Shown here one piece after another: positions 8,836 to 16,766 of a stretch of DNA of 61,825 bases. Positions within the stretch are counted from its first letter, which is position 1, and each line of letters starts with the position of its first letter. Origin of the DNA: an uncultured Saprospiraceae bacterium. Lineage in GTDB: Bacteria > Bacteroidota > Bacteroidia > Chitinophagales > Saprospiraceae. The notes under the pieces are model-generated. The model saw nothing but the letters and a program-made list of their open reading frames with translations. It did no database searches and was not told the origin of the DNA. The position numbers were made by a program, and so were the translations under genes. Where the stretch lies: positions 1 to 61,825 of the forward strand of contig CALIHL010000012.1 of assembly GCA_938022935.1 (NCBI GenBank). Direction: 5' to 3'.

Positions 8836-9957
8836 ATGAAGAAGCATAAGAAGCACGCGGACATCAAGAGGCCTTCATTGGGTCAGTTTGGAAGATATGA
8901 GCTTGGGTTGATCGGTGCACCTTGTGATGTTATCACCAGCCTCGTCGGCTCAGTGACAATATCACTTGGAGAAGGATATAACATTACTTACATCGATGCA
9001 GATCATCAAGTAGGTGAGCAACCCCTTTATGTTAATCTCACTGATAGGATATCACATGAGAGCATAGCTTTTCAAGGGTCGCTTAATGAGTTTGATCGCA
9101 AGATCTTATTAAGCCAAGCTGACATATTACTGGTCAATGGTAATCACTTCAAAGCGAAAAAGCAGATCGTCTTCTGCACTCAAAAAAAGAGGGAGTCGCT
9201 TGAGAGAAAGTTGGATAGACTGACTGACGTCGGACTGATCATCTTGGATCAAGATATATCAGAGCCGCACGATTACCTTAAGTCAGCACTTTCTAATTAC
9301 AAAGAGATTCCAGTAATTAGAATAGATGCAGTTGATCAACTTTCTAATTGGATAAAAGAAAACTACCAATTGCAGTTGCCTCCAATAAAAGGACTTGTCC
9401 TTGCAGGAGGTAAGAGCCAGCGCATGGGAGAGAACAAAGCACTTTTGGACTATCATGGTGAGCCACAAGTTGCATATGCAGCGAGACAGTTCAAAGCTTT
9501 AGGTATTGACCCAGTCATCTCTTGTAGAAAAGAACAAGCCGAAACTTACGCTGGTGACTACGAGCTGATTCATGATACTTTTGATGGCTTAGGACCTAAT
9601 GGAGCTATCCTCTCAGCATTTCGTTCAGACCCAGATGCGGCATGGTTAGTCACAGCTTGCGATCAACCACTTTTAAAAAGCGAGCATCTACAACAGCTCA
9701 TCAATCAAAGACAGCCTAACAAATTAGCTGCTTGTTTTCATAATCCTGAGACTAAGTTTCCGGAGCCATTAATCACACTTTGGGAGCCGAAAGCCTACCC
9801 TCGACTACTATCTTTTCTAAGTATGGGGTATAGCTGCCCTAGAAAGGTGTTGATCAACTCTGACGTACATGAGATCCATGTATCAGACACTGACTTCATG
9901 AAGAATGCTAATACGCCAGAAGAGAAAGAAGCCTTGAAAGCTTCAATAGTTAGTTAG
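8836..9957 (+). CDS. mobA: MobA-type molybdenum cofactor nucleotidyltransferase with an extra N-terminal domain
   Basis: The C-terminal part (about 184-373) is a MobA nucleotidyltransferase, which attaches GMP or CMP to molybdopterin. It shows LAGGKSQRMG (189-198), the KALLDYHG lysine segment and the TACDQP metal site (273-278). The N-terminal 180 residues begin LGLIGAPCDVITSLVGSV. They resemble a MobB-like or P-loop fold in layout but have no GxxxxGKT, so nucleotide binding there is doubtful. Standard MobA is about 190-200 residues, so this is a fusion. It starts one base after moaC. A second copy of its last 21 codons lies downstream at 10280-10345. Confidence 0.88.
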   Translation: MKKHKKHADIKRPSLGQFGRYELGLIGAPCDVITSLVGSVTISLGEGYNITYIDADHQVGEQPLYVNLTDRISHESIAFQGSLNEFDRKILLSQADILLVNGNHFKAKKQIVFCTQKKRESLERKLDRLTDVGLIILDQDISEPHDYLKSALSNYKEIPVIRIDAVDQLSNWIKENYQLQLPPIKGLVLAGGKSQRMGENKALLDYHGEPQVAYAARQFKALGIDPVISCRKEQAETYAGDYELIHDTFDGLGPNGAILSAFRSDPDAAWLVTACDQPLLKSEHLQQLINQRQPNKLAACFHNPETKFPEPLITLWEPKAYPRLLSFLSMGYSCPRKVLINSDVHEIHVSDTDFMKNANTPEEKEALKASIVS

Positions 9958-10237
9958 CGCGGATTTCCTGTTCTTTAAAATCGTTTCTCAAATAGATGAA
10001 TGGTCTTAAAATGCAAGGGACTAAAACATCTTGTCAAAGGTTTAACAAGAAAGGGTAGCTATGGAAGATTTGTGGGGCGGCCATGCTCGCAGGGGCTAAA
10101 AAAATGATGCCATTATCACTTCTTTATCAATCTGATAAAGTATGCCAATTGATCAAATCCATCATAAACAACTTTTTTACGGCGCTTTAAATATGACGAT
10201 TTTGTAACACTTTTCTAAAAAGTGTGAACAGAAAAAA
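9892..10237 (+). repeat. Duplicated mobA-tail/intergenic element, copy 1
   Basis: This copy comprises the last 21 codons and stop of mobA plus about 230 bases of conserved non-coding sequence (about 10008-10237). It matches 10280-10670. The non-coding part contains a possible stem of AGCTATGG (10057-10064) with CCATGCT (10081-10087), leaving one bulged U and a 16-nt loop. It ends with a perfect 8-bp hairpin at 10207-10225 (ACACTTTT CTA AAAAGTGT). No T-run follows the hairpin, so it is not an ordinary terminator. Confidence 0.8.
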
Positions 10238-10279
10238 GACTTTACAAGTAGTCGAGATCCTTCATAACTCCAGGTCTCG

Positions 10280-10345
10280 GACTTTATGAAGAATGCTAAC
10301 ACTCCTGAAGAAAGGGAGGCGCTGAAGTCTTCATTAACTAGTTAG
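10280..10345 (+). pseudogene. Tail of a lost second mobA
   Basis: Read in frame, this stretch gives DFMKNANTPEEREALKSSLTS and stop, against DFMKNANTPEEKEALKASIVS at the end of the intact mobA. By my count, 9 of the 22 codons differ only synonymously and 4 encode mild changes. That pattern fits two genes that diverged while both were translated, followed by loss of the body of the second one. No start codon or upstream coding sequence is left. Confidence 0.7.
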
Positions 10346-10670
10346 CGTTGTTTTCCTTTATTACGAGAAGAGCTGAGGCTGGAAGCCTACAGCAACGGCT
10401 AAGAAGGATCGATGGAATTCAGATTCACAAATCATAAATGCAAGGAGCTAAAGCACCTTGTCAAAAGTTTAGGAAGAAAGGGTGGCTATGGAAGATTTGA
10501 GGGGCGGCCATGCTCGCAAAGGCTAAAAAAGTTGAATGATGCCATTATCACTTCTTCAGCAATTAGATAGAGCATGCTAAACGATCAATTCGAAGTAAAA
10601 CAACTTTTTTACAGCGTTTTAAATCTTACGATTTTGCAACACTTTTCTAAAAAGTGTGATCAGAAAAATG
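10280..10670 (+). repeat. Duplicated mobA-tail/intergenic element, copy 2
   Basis: This is the second copy of the element at 9892-10237, with about 44 extra bases after the mobA-tail stop. The conserved non-coding part (about 10436-10670) keeps the stem GGCTATGG (10484-10491) with CCATGCT (10508-10514), where an A-U pair of copy 1 becomes G-U. It also keeps the 16-nt loop length and the same 8-bp hairpin (10639-10657). The two copies are roughly 80-85% identical by eye. They fill the gene-free interval between mobA and the convergent phosphopantetheinyl transferase gene. Confidence 0.78.
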
Positions 10671-10720
10671 ACATTAAAATAGTATGGATCAATCATTCTG
10701 ATAAGAGATTAAGTCAACGA

Positions 10721-11377
10721 TCATAGATCATCCTCATTTGATGACTCTACCACTTGACAGACATAGTAAGGTCCGATCATTCTGACCTTGGCTTGGTAAC
10801 TTCTATTCACTCCTTCTTTTTCTAGTCTAACCATCGCTTTCTTGGAATAAGTATCACCATGATATGATTCAATAAATATATGATTCTTATAACTCAATGA
10901 ACCACGACCATACGCCTTAAAGACTGCTTCTTTAAGTCCCCAAATCAGATGTTGTGATGCTGCTTGGTCAAAGTGATCGCTTAGTATACCGTACTCTTTA
11001 TCTGTACAAAACTTGTGAGCCACACGACCTATCTTATCAGTTGTGATCTGGATATCCAGTCCGATAGGAGCTATATGGTATAGTAAGCCAACCATTCCTT
11101 TTGTATGAGATATCGAGAAGTTGAAATCACAATCTTTGAACGATGGTTTGCCATGCTCATCTACAGAAAGTGTGGTTATGTCTTCATCCATAAACTCACT
11201 AACAAGGTATCTGCCGCTCATCCATTCTTTCTGTCGTTTGGGATGCCACTCGGATATGCGAGCCATAGAAAGACCTTCTGACTCAAGTGTCGTCCTGAAG
11301 AAGGATTCATCCTCTGTAGAAGACCAAATCACACATTTGCCGAAAAGGGGATTCTTTTCTGTTAGAATTAAAGGCAT
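10721..11377 (-). CDS. 4'-phosphopantetheinyl transferase superfamily protein
   Basis: This 218-residue protein has the size and motifs of Sfp-type phosphopantetheinyl transferases, which move phosphopantetheine from CoA to a serine of carrier proteins. The magnesium-binding GLDIQ (106-110) and the WGLKEAVFKAYG block (146-157), a form of WxxKEAxxK, are both present. FNFSISHTKG (86-94) is the usual preceding strand and loop. It could serve fatty-acid ACP or a secondary-metabolite carrier; no synthase is nearby. It is divergent from dcd, whose ATG lies 41 bases away. Confidence 0.9.
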   Translation of the reverse strand: MPLILTEKNPLFGKCVIWSSTEDESFFRTTLESEGLSMARISEWHPKRQKEWMSGRYLVSEFMDEDITTLSVDEHGKPSFKDCDFNFSISHTKGMVGLLYHIAPIGLDIQITTDKIGRVAHKFCTDKEYGILSDHFDQAASQHLIWGLKEAVFKAYGRGSLSYKNHIFIESYHGDTYSKKAMVRLEKEGVNRSYQAKVRMIGPYYVCQVVESSNEDDL

Positions 11378-11418
11378 AGAGATACGAACATACGAGATAT
11401 ATACTTTCTTTGCTTCTT

Positions 11419-11955
11419 ATGATTCTGACCGACAAAAAGATATTAGAGGCGATAGATAAAAGAGAGATCGTTATCGAACCGTATAGACGGGAATGTTTAG
11501 GTACCAACTCATATGATGTTCACTTGGGAAAAACGTTGGCCGTTTACAAAGATGAAGTCCTCGATGCACGAAAGCACAACAAGATCGACTATATGGAGAT
11601 AGGTGCAGAGGGTTTTGTGCTGCAGCCTGGTACGTTATATCTCGGCGTCACAGAAGAATATACTGAAACGCATAACTCTGTACCTTTCTTAGAAGGCAAG
11701 TCAAGTATCGGTCGTCTCGGCATCGATATACATGCTACTGCTGGCAAGGGAGATGTAGGGTTTTGCAACACATGGACCCTTGAGATTTCGTGTGTACACC
11801 CAGTACGTGTCTATGCTGGTATGCCGATCGGTCAATTGATCTACTTCTTGGTAGAAGGGGATATCGAGAATTACTATAATAAGAAGTCCAATGCCAAGTA
11901 TGTAGAGCGGACAACCAAGCCAGTCGAGTCGATGATGTGGAAGAATAAGTTTTGA
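11419..11955 (+). CDS. dcd: dCTP deaminase
   Basis: These 178 residues match the trimeric dCTP deaminase/dUTPase family and deaminate dCTP to dUTP for thymidylate supply. The nucleotide-binding block GKSSIGRLGIDIHATAG and the WTLEI strand with the catalytic Glu are clear, and the N-terminus (MILTDKKILEAI) is typical. I chose ATG 11419 over the in-frame TTG 11410 because family members start at this Met. The following membrane protein gene starts 27 bases after the stop, on the same strand. Confidence 0.95.
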   Translation: MILTDKKILEAIDKREIVIEPYRRECLGTNSYDVHLGKTLAVYKDEVLDARKHNKIDYMEIGAEGFVLQPGTLYLGVTEEYTETHNSVPFLEGKSSIGRLGIDIHATAGKGDVGFCNTWTLEISCVHPVRVYAGMPIGQLIYFLVEGDIENYYNKKSNAKYVERTTKPVESMMWKNKF

Positions 11956-11982
11956 TCACTATCTTACCACAAAAGATCACCT

Positions 11983-13308
11983 ATGAAATCAGATGAAAGA
12001 AAGGGTTCGAAGCTGTCTGATTGGCTGGACACTATTCAGAGGGACAGTTGGCAGTTAGAATTGATCTTATCTGGTTTTGTTATTTTTTTGTTGCTCGCTG
12101 GATTAGAGCCATATGCAGAATTATATGTTCATATAGACAAACTTTCTAATTCTGACGATTGGGTCCAGTACTTAGATATTCCTTACCACACTTTTCGCAT
12201 TGCTTATTATTCTATGATGATAGCTGTGATGCTTCATGTCTTTCTCCGAGGGCTTTGGATTAGCACAATTGGATTAAGAAGCGTATCTGGAGATATAGAT
12301 TGGGATACGATTAAAGCAAGAGGGAGATTTGATAAATTTTTGAGAAAGGAGATTCCATCTTTTGATAGTTATATAGAGCGATTGGAGACTTATTGCAGCA
12401 TCTCTTTTTCTTATACTTTTTTGCTTTTCTTTTCCATAATAGCTACTGGCTGTGTTCTAGCTAGCTTTATTCTATTTACAAGCCTTCTTAAGCTAATGGG
12501 TATGTCTCAAGGTGAACCTTTAGCTGAGTTTTTAGTGGGGACATACGTGATTTGTTCCCTCCTCTATTTTATTGATTTTATTTCATTGGGATGGCTTAAG
12601 AGGATAAAGTACGTGGGGTATATATATTACCCTATCTACAGGTATTTTGGCTTTATAACTTTTGCGAGTCTTTATAGACCACTCTATTATAATTTGATTG
12701 ACCACAAGTTGGGTCGCAGGTTGGCCATTATGATACTGCCGATTGGTCTGGCCGTTGTGGTATTGATGTCTCTCCAATATATTACTGATGCTTATATGCC
12801 ATCAGAGTTGCCCACTCATACTGAACAAGCTTATCTTTTTGATTCTTATGAAGACATTGCTTTAGGAGATGTGACTGAAGATCGCCCGAGTATCAGGTCT
12901 CAGATAGTCAAGGATAATTACTTGCCGCTCTTCGTGCCGTATTTGCCTATCCCTCATGATGAAACGATCAAGAGAATTTGCCCTGAGCTCGAACCTGGTT
13001 ATGATACAGGTGTAAAATTAAGAGGAGGGATTAGTGCTGGACGGATCATCAATAAATTAGCTGATCCATCAGAGCTGCTTGATTGTATGAAGCAACTATG
13101 GCGAGTCTCTATCGATGATAGTTTATATGGTGACGTAAATTTTAGATTCTACGAACATCCGCTAAGAGATCAAAATGGATTGTTCGCTATGATACCTATC
13201 CATCATCTGGATAATAATGAGCACTTTGTCAAAATCGACCGCTATCGATTAAGTCAGGACTCTGTGCAGTGGTTTGATGGTCGACACATCTGGTTTTATA
13301 AGGATTAG
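11983..13308 (+). CDS. Polytopic membrane protein of unknown function
   Basis: This 441-residue protein has about five predicted membrane segments, at roughly 26-45, 71-91, 140-168, 185-204 and 247-267. A soluble C-terminal domain of about 165 residues follows. It is rich in Asp, Pro and Tyr and ends DGRHIWFYKD. With one re-entry the topology would place this domain outside the cytoplasm, but this is not certain. I recognise no family. It lies 27 bases after dcd and could be co-transcribed with it, though no functional link is evident. Confidence 0.75.
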   Translation: MKSDERKGSKLSDWLDTIQRDSWQLELILSGFVIFLLLAGLEPYAELYVHIDKLSNSDDWVQYLDIPYHTFRIAYYSMMIAVMLHVFLRGLWISTIGLRSVSGDIDWDTIKARGRFDKFLRKEIPSFDSYIERLETYCSISFSYTFLLFFSIIATGCVLASFILFTSLLKLMGMSQGEPLAEFLVGTYVICSLLYFIDFISLGWLKRIKYVGYIYYPIYRYFGFITFASLYRPLYYNLIDHKLGRRLAIMILPIGLAVVVLMSLQYITDAYMPSELPTHTEQAYLFDSYEDIALGDVTEDRPSIRSQIVKDNYLPLFVPYLPIPHDETIKRICPELEPGYDTGVKLRGGISAGRIINKLADPSELLDCMKQLWRVSIDDSLYGDVNFRFYEHPLRDQNGLFAMIPIHHLDNNEHFVKIDRYRLSQDSVQWFDGRHIWFYKD

Positions 13309-13443
13309 CGTAGTCTTCATTTGCGTCAAGCGCAAATACTCAACAAATAGAGATAACTCTCCTGATTTTTATCGGTCATAAAACACCGTTTATCGAATTC
13401 TGCCTTGGCAAATCGAGTTAATCCAAGCATCAGTCTGACTTCC

Positions 13444-13474
13444 TTGTTGAAAGGTGACTTCTGTCCCATCTTTG
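13444..13474 (+). promoter_or_regulatory. Candidate Bacteroidota promoter for a small ORF
   Basis: TTG (13444-13446), a 20-base spacer, then CATCTTTG (13467-13474). The -7 box differs from TAnnTTTG at its first base. The spacing is the same as in the rpsU and queE promoters of this window. It would start transcription near 13481, some 50 bases before the ATG at 13531. Confidence 0.4.
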
Positions 13475-13530
13475 TATTGTCAACAACGAAGAAATAATTA
13501 CTTCAATCAATAATTAAAAAATAGAATACA

Positions 13531-13638
13531 ATGAAAGCTTCAACGACTCACAGACCAGACCACTACGCAAGATTAGCTTTATTAGTAACTGTATGTAGTG
13601 CCTATGTCACTATCATGGTGGCTTCATTGATGATGTAA
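13531..13638 (+). CDS. Candidate 35-residue membrane peptide
   Basis: ATG to TAA encodes MKASTTHRPDHYARLALL followed by a hydrophobic stretch with TVCSAYVTIMVASLMM at the end, that is, a short polar start and one membrane helix. It is too short for homology by eye. Support comes from the promoter-like site at 13444-13474 and from the clean polar-then-hydrophobic layout. It may be a non-coding stretch; my confidence is low. Confidence 0.35.
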   Translation: MKASTTHRPDHYARLALLVTVCSAYVTIMVASLMM

Positions 13639-13665
13639 AAAACTATCAACCAATCTTTGTTGCGT

Positions 13666-13739
13666 CACTGCTTATCAAAGATGTCACTGCTCAGTCATGC
13701 CACTGCACAGCTTGATCGCTGCACAACCAAAATCACTGC
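13666..13739 (+). repeat. Imperfect CACTGC repeats
   Basis: CACTGC or CGCTGC occurs at 13666, 13685, 13701, 13717 and 13734, at 16-19-base steps. The flanking bases are only partly alike. It could be a protein-binding cluster or an eroded tandem repeat. Confidence 0.4.
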
Positions 13740-13775
13740 ATCAACCGACCCCTACCATACTGTTCTTCAATTGTA

Positions 13776-13783
13776 TACTTTTG
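13776..13783 (+). promoter_or_regulatory. Possible -7 promoter element of prfC
   Basis: TACTTTTG matches TAnnTTTG and lies 20 bases before the prfC ATG. No clear TTG is found 19-21 bases upstream, so this is a half-match. Confidence 0.35.
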
Positions 13784-13803
13784 CATGCTCGCAGTAGCAA
13801 AAG

Positions 13804-15384
13804 ATGACTTTAGAAGAAGAAATAAAGAAACGAAGGACATTTGGTATCGTCTCTCACCCTGATGCCGGTAAGACAACCCTCACAGAGAAGCTCTTACTCT
13901 TTGGGGGAGCCATCCAAGTGGCAGGTGCCGTAAAGTCCAATAAGATTAAAAAATCTGCTACCTCTGATTTTATGGAGATCGAAAGACAGAGAGGGATTTC
14001 TGTGGCTACGTCGGTCATGGCATTTGAGTATAGAGATCGTAAGATCAATATCCTTGATACGCCTGGTCACAAGGACTTTGCAGAGGATACATATAGAACA
14101 CTGACTGCGGTCGATAGTGTAATAGTCGTCATCGATGTGGCCAAAGGGGTAGAGGAGCAAACTGAGAAGCTCGTCAAGGTCTGTAAGATGCGCAAGACTC
14201 CTATCATCGTATTTATCAATAAGCTCGATAGAGAAGGTAAAGATGGAGTTGATCTTTTGGATGAAGTAGAAGAGAAGCTTGGACTCAACGTAGTGCCAAT
14301 GTCATGGCCGATAGGTATGGGTCAAAGATTTCAAGGAGTGTACAACATGTATGAAGAGAAGTTAGTCCTCTTCAACTCTCATGGCAAGCAAAACGAAGAA
14401 GACACAATCACCTTCAGTGATCTGAGTAATCCAGAACTGGATGAGATAGTAGGAGAGCGAGCAGCTGAAGAGTTAAGAGAAGAAGTGACATTGATCAATG
14501 AAGTGTATCCTGATTTTGATCGCGAGACTTACTTATCTGGAGATCATAGTCCAGTCTTTTTTGGTAGTGCCATCAACAACTTTGGCGTTAAAGAGTTACT
14601 GGACTGCTTTGTTGAGATAGCTCCGACGCCTCTACCTAGGACAACTGAAGAAAGAGTGGTCGAGCCCAATGAAGATGAGTTTTCTGGATTTATATTTAAG
14701 ATCCACGCTAACATAGATCCAAAGCATCGAGATCGGATAGCCTTTTTAAGAGTTTGTTCTGGCGTCTTTGAGCGCAATACTAACTATAAGCATATCAGGC
14801 TGGACCGTAAGCTAAAGTTTAGTAACCCAACGTCTTTCATGGCAGCCCGAAAGGAGGTCGTAGATGAAGCATTTCCAGGAGATATTGTCGGTCTATATGA
14901 TAGTGGAAACTTCAAGATTGGAGATTCACTTACCAGCGGAGAAGTATTGCACTTTCAAGGCATACCAAGTTTCTCGCCAGAGCAATTCAGATATGTCAAT
15001 AACGCCAACCCACTAAAAACAAAACAGCTCAACAAGGGGCTTTTGCAGTTGATGGACGAAGGTGTTGCTCAGTTATTTACCATGGAGCTATCCCAACGTA
15101 AGATTATCGGTACGGTTGGAGCCTTACAGTTTGATGTGATCCAATATCGATTAGAACACGAATATGGAGCATCATGTACTTATGACTCTATCAATCTTAA
15201 TCGCGCCTGTTGGGTAGATAGCGATGATCCACAGGCGATGAAAGAGTTTGTAGCCCGAAGGAAGAAAGATATAGCCAAAGACAAGGATGGCAAGTTAGTT
15301 TACATGGCCGAAACAGCTTGGGGATTAAAGACCGTCCAAGAGAATCATCCTGACATCCGATTTTACTTTAAGAGTGAGTTTTAA
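13804..15384 (+). CDS. prfC: Peptide chain release factor 3
   Basis: This 526-residue GTPase matches RF3, which recycles RF1/RF2 from the ribosome after termination. The G-domain motifs are HPDAGKT (18-24), the RGIS switch I (63-66), DTPGH (85-89) and NKLD (139-142). The length and the C-terminal region (GALQFDVIQYRLEHEYG) are typical and separate it from EF-G. It appears to be a single-gene unit, with proC starting about 90 bases downstream. Confidence 0.96.
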   Translation: MTLEEEIKKRRTFGIVSHPDAGKTTLTEKLLLFGGAIQVAGAVKSNKIKKSATSDFMEIERQRGISVATSVMAFEYRDRKINILDTPGHKDFAEDTYRTLTAVDSVIVVIDVAKGVEEQTEKLVKVCKMRKTPIIVFINKLDREGKDGVDLLDEVEEKLGLNVVPMSWPIGMGQRFQGVYNMYEEKLVLFNSHGKQNEEDTITFSDLSNPELDEIVGERAAEELREEVTLINEVYPDFDRETYLSGDHSPVFFGSAINNFGVKELLDCFVEIAPTPLPRTTEERVVEPNEDEFSGFIFKIHANIDPKHRDRIAFLRVCSGVFERNTNYKHIRLDRKLKFSNPTSFMAARKEVVDEAFPGDIVGLYDSGNFKIGDSLTSGEVLHFQGIPSFSPEQFRYVNNANPLKTKQLNKGLLQLMDEGVAQLFTMELSQRKIIGTVGALQFDVIQYRLEHEYGASCTYDSINLNRACWVDSDDPQAMKEFVARRKKDIAKDKDGKLVYMAETAWGLKTVQENHPDIRFYFKSEF

Positions 15385-15472
15385 TAGTTATTTAGCAAGA
15401 GCAAGACATAGCTCAAGTCGTCATTATACTTAGGCACGTTTTCTGCTTTAGATATTACTTAGATCTAAGATT

Positions 15473-16276
15473 ATGAAAATACTAATCATCGGAGGAGGCA
15501 ACATGGGATTGACCTATGCAAGAGGCTTCCTAAAGTCACATATTGTTGAGGCGACTAACATGTTTATACTAGAGAAGTCTCCAGATAAGGCTGAGACGCT
15601 TTCAGCTCTTGAGATAGGTCAAGTTATAGGCACTCCAGGGGAATATATCAAGGAAATGGACCTAATTGTGTTAGCGGTCAAGCCACAGGATGTCAATGTC
15701 TTATTTGACTCGATCAAAGAGTTTATAGATAGTCAGCAGCTGATTCTTTCCATTATGGCAGGGGTTAAGACAGAAAGCATTAAAAGTGGATTGAATGCCA
15801 CAAAGGTGATTAGAGCCATGCCTAACCTGCCGGCACAGATAGGCGCCGGAATGACAGTATATACATCTACTGAAGAAGTAACTCGCATAGAACTTGTTAC
15901 TGTCCAGAACCTTTTAAGTGCCAGCGGCAAAACCATCTATGTCGAACGAGAAGAGATGATCAATGCGGCAACCGCTATATCAGGTTCAGGGCCAGCATAT
16001 GTCTTCTACTTCATGCAATCCCTTATCGCTTCTGCTAAGGATATGGGCTTCACTCAGTCAGAGTCCGAGCTCTTGACTTATCAGACCTTCAAGGGAGCGG
16101 TCGACTTATTCAACAAGTACGATATCTCTTGCGAAGAGTGGATATCGAAAGTTTCATCTAAAGGTGGTACGACCGAAGCTGCCATCAATGGCTTTAATAA
16201 GCGGAGTATTCAGATGGGATTTAAGGAGGGCGTTATCGCGGCATTGGATAGGGCGGAGGAACTTTCCAGTTCTTAA
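15473..16276 (+). CDS. proC: Pyrroline-5-carboxylate reductase
   Basis: This 267-residue enzyme performs the last step of proline synthesis, NAD(P)H-dependent reduction of pyrroline-5-carboxylate. The Rossmann motif is GGGNMG (7-12). MPNLPAQIGAGMT, the SGSGPAYVFYFM block and VSSKGGTTEAAI near the C-terminus are the family signatures. The length is normal. Confidence 0.95.
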   Translation: MKILIIGGGNMGLTYARGFLKSHIVEATNMFILEKSPDKAETLSALEIGQVIGTPGEYIKEMDLIVLAVKPQDVNVLFDSIKEFIDSQQLILSIMAGVKTESIKSGLNATKVIRAMPNLPAQIGAGMTVYTSTEEVTRIELVTVQNLLSASGKTIYVEREEMINAATAISGSGPAYVFYFMQSLIASAKDMGFTQSESELLTYQTFKGAVDLFNKYDISCEEWISKVSSKGGTTEAAINGFNKRSIQMGFKEGVIAALDRAEELSSS

Positions 16277-16337
16277 CGTTCTATACGTTTGAGTCGTTTT
16301 ATGGGTTTAATACGTTCGCAAGTTAACATCAACGATA

Positions 16338-16709
16338 ATGGCTACTATATCGAAGTTTGAGGATTTGGACTGCTGGAAATCGGCTCAATCATTGTTGATA
16401 AGTGTTTATGCCATTATGAAAAAGGACGAAGTCAGAAGAGAGTTTTCTTTTCAAGATCAGATAAAAAGGGCTGCTTTAAGTGTATCTTATAATATTGTTG
16501 AAGGATTTGAAAGGAAGTCTGCTAAGGAGAGAATTAGGTTTCTTGAGTTCGCTAGTGGCTCTATTTCTGAAGTAAAAAGTATGCTATACGCTGCTCTTAA
16601 GCTCGAATTCATAAATCAATCAGAATTTGATTCTACCTTTGCGCTTTGCGAAAAATGCCAAGGACAGGTAAAAGGTTTTATGAAGTATCTACACACGATC
16701 ATAAATTAG
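16338..16709 (+). CDS. Four-helix-bundle protein of the 23S rRNA intervening-sequence family
   Basis: This 123-residue protein belongs to the TIGR02436/S23 four-helix-bundle family, first seen encoded inside 23S rRNA intervening sequences and common as free genes in Bacteroidota. FEDLDCWKSAQ at the start, QIKRAALSVSYNIVEGFER in the middle and FLEFASGSISEVKSML are the hallmark segments. It forms pentamers in known structures; its job is unknown. It sits between proC and glyS with no rRNA nearby. Confidence 0.9.
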   Translation: MATISKFEDLDCWKSAQSLLISVYAIMKKDEVRREFSFQDQIKRAALSVSYNIVEGFERKSAKERIRFLEFASGSISEVKSMLYAALKLEFINQSEFDSTFALCEKCQGQVKGFMKYLHTIIN

Positions 16710-16766
16710 CATCGTCCAAACTTCTTAAACCGATAAAACATATTAAACACGTTAAACTCGAAAACT

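Larger units (their letters stand above)
13309..13803. other. 495-bp intergenic region before prfC
   Basis: The interval holds a candidate promoter (13444-13474), a candidate 35-residue ORF (13531-13638), a run of imperfect CACTGC repeats (13666-13739) and a TACTTTTG box (13776-13783) just before prfC. Nothing is evident in 13309-13440. Confidence 0.5.
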
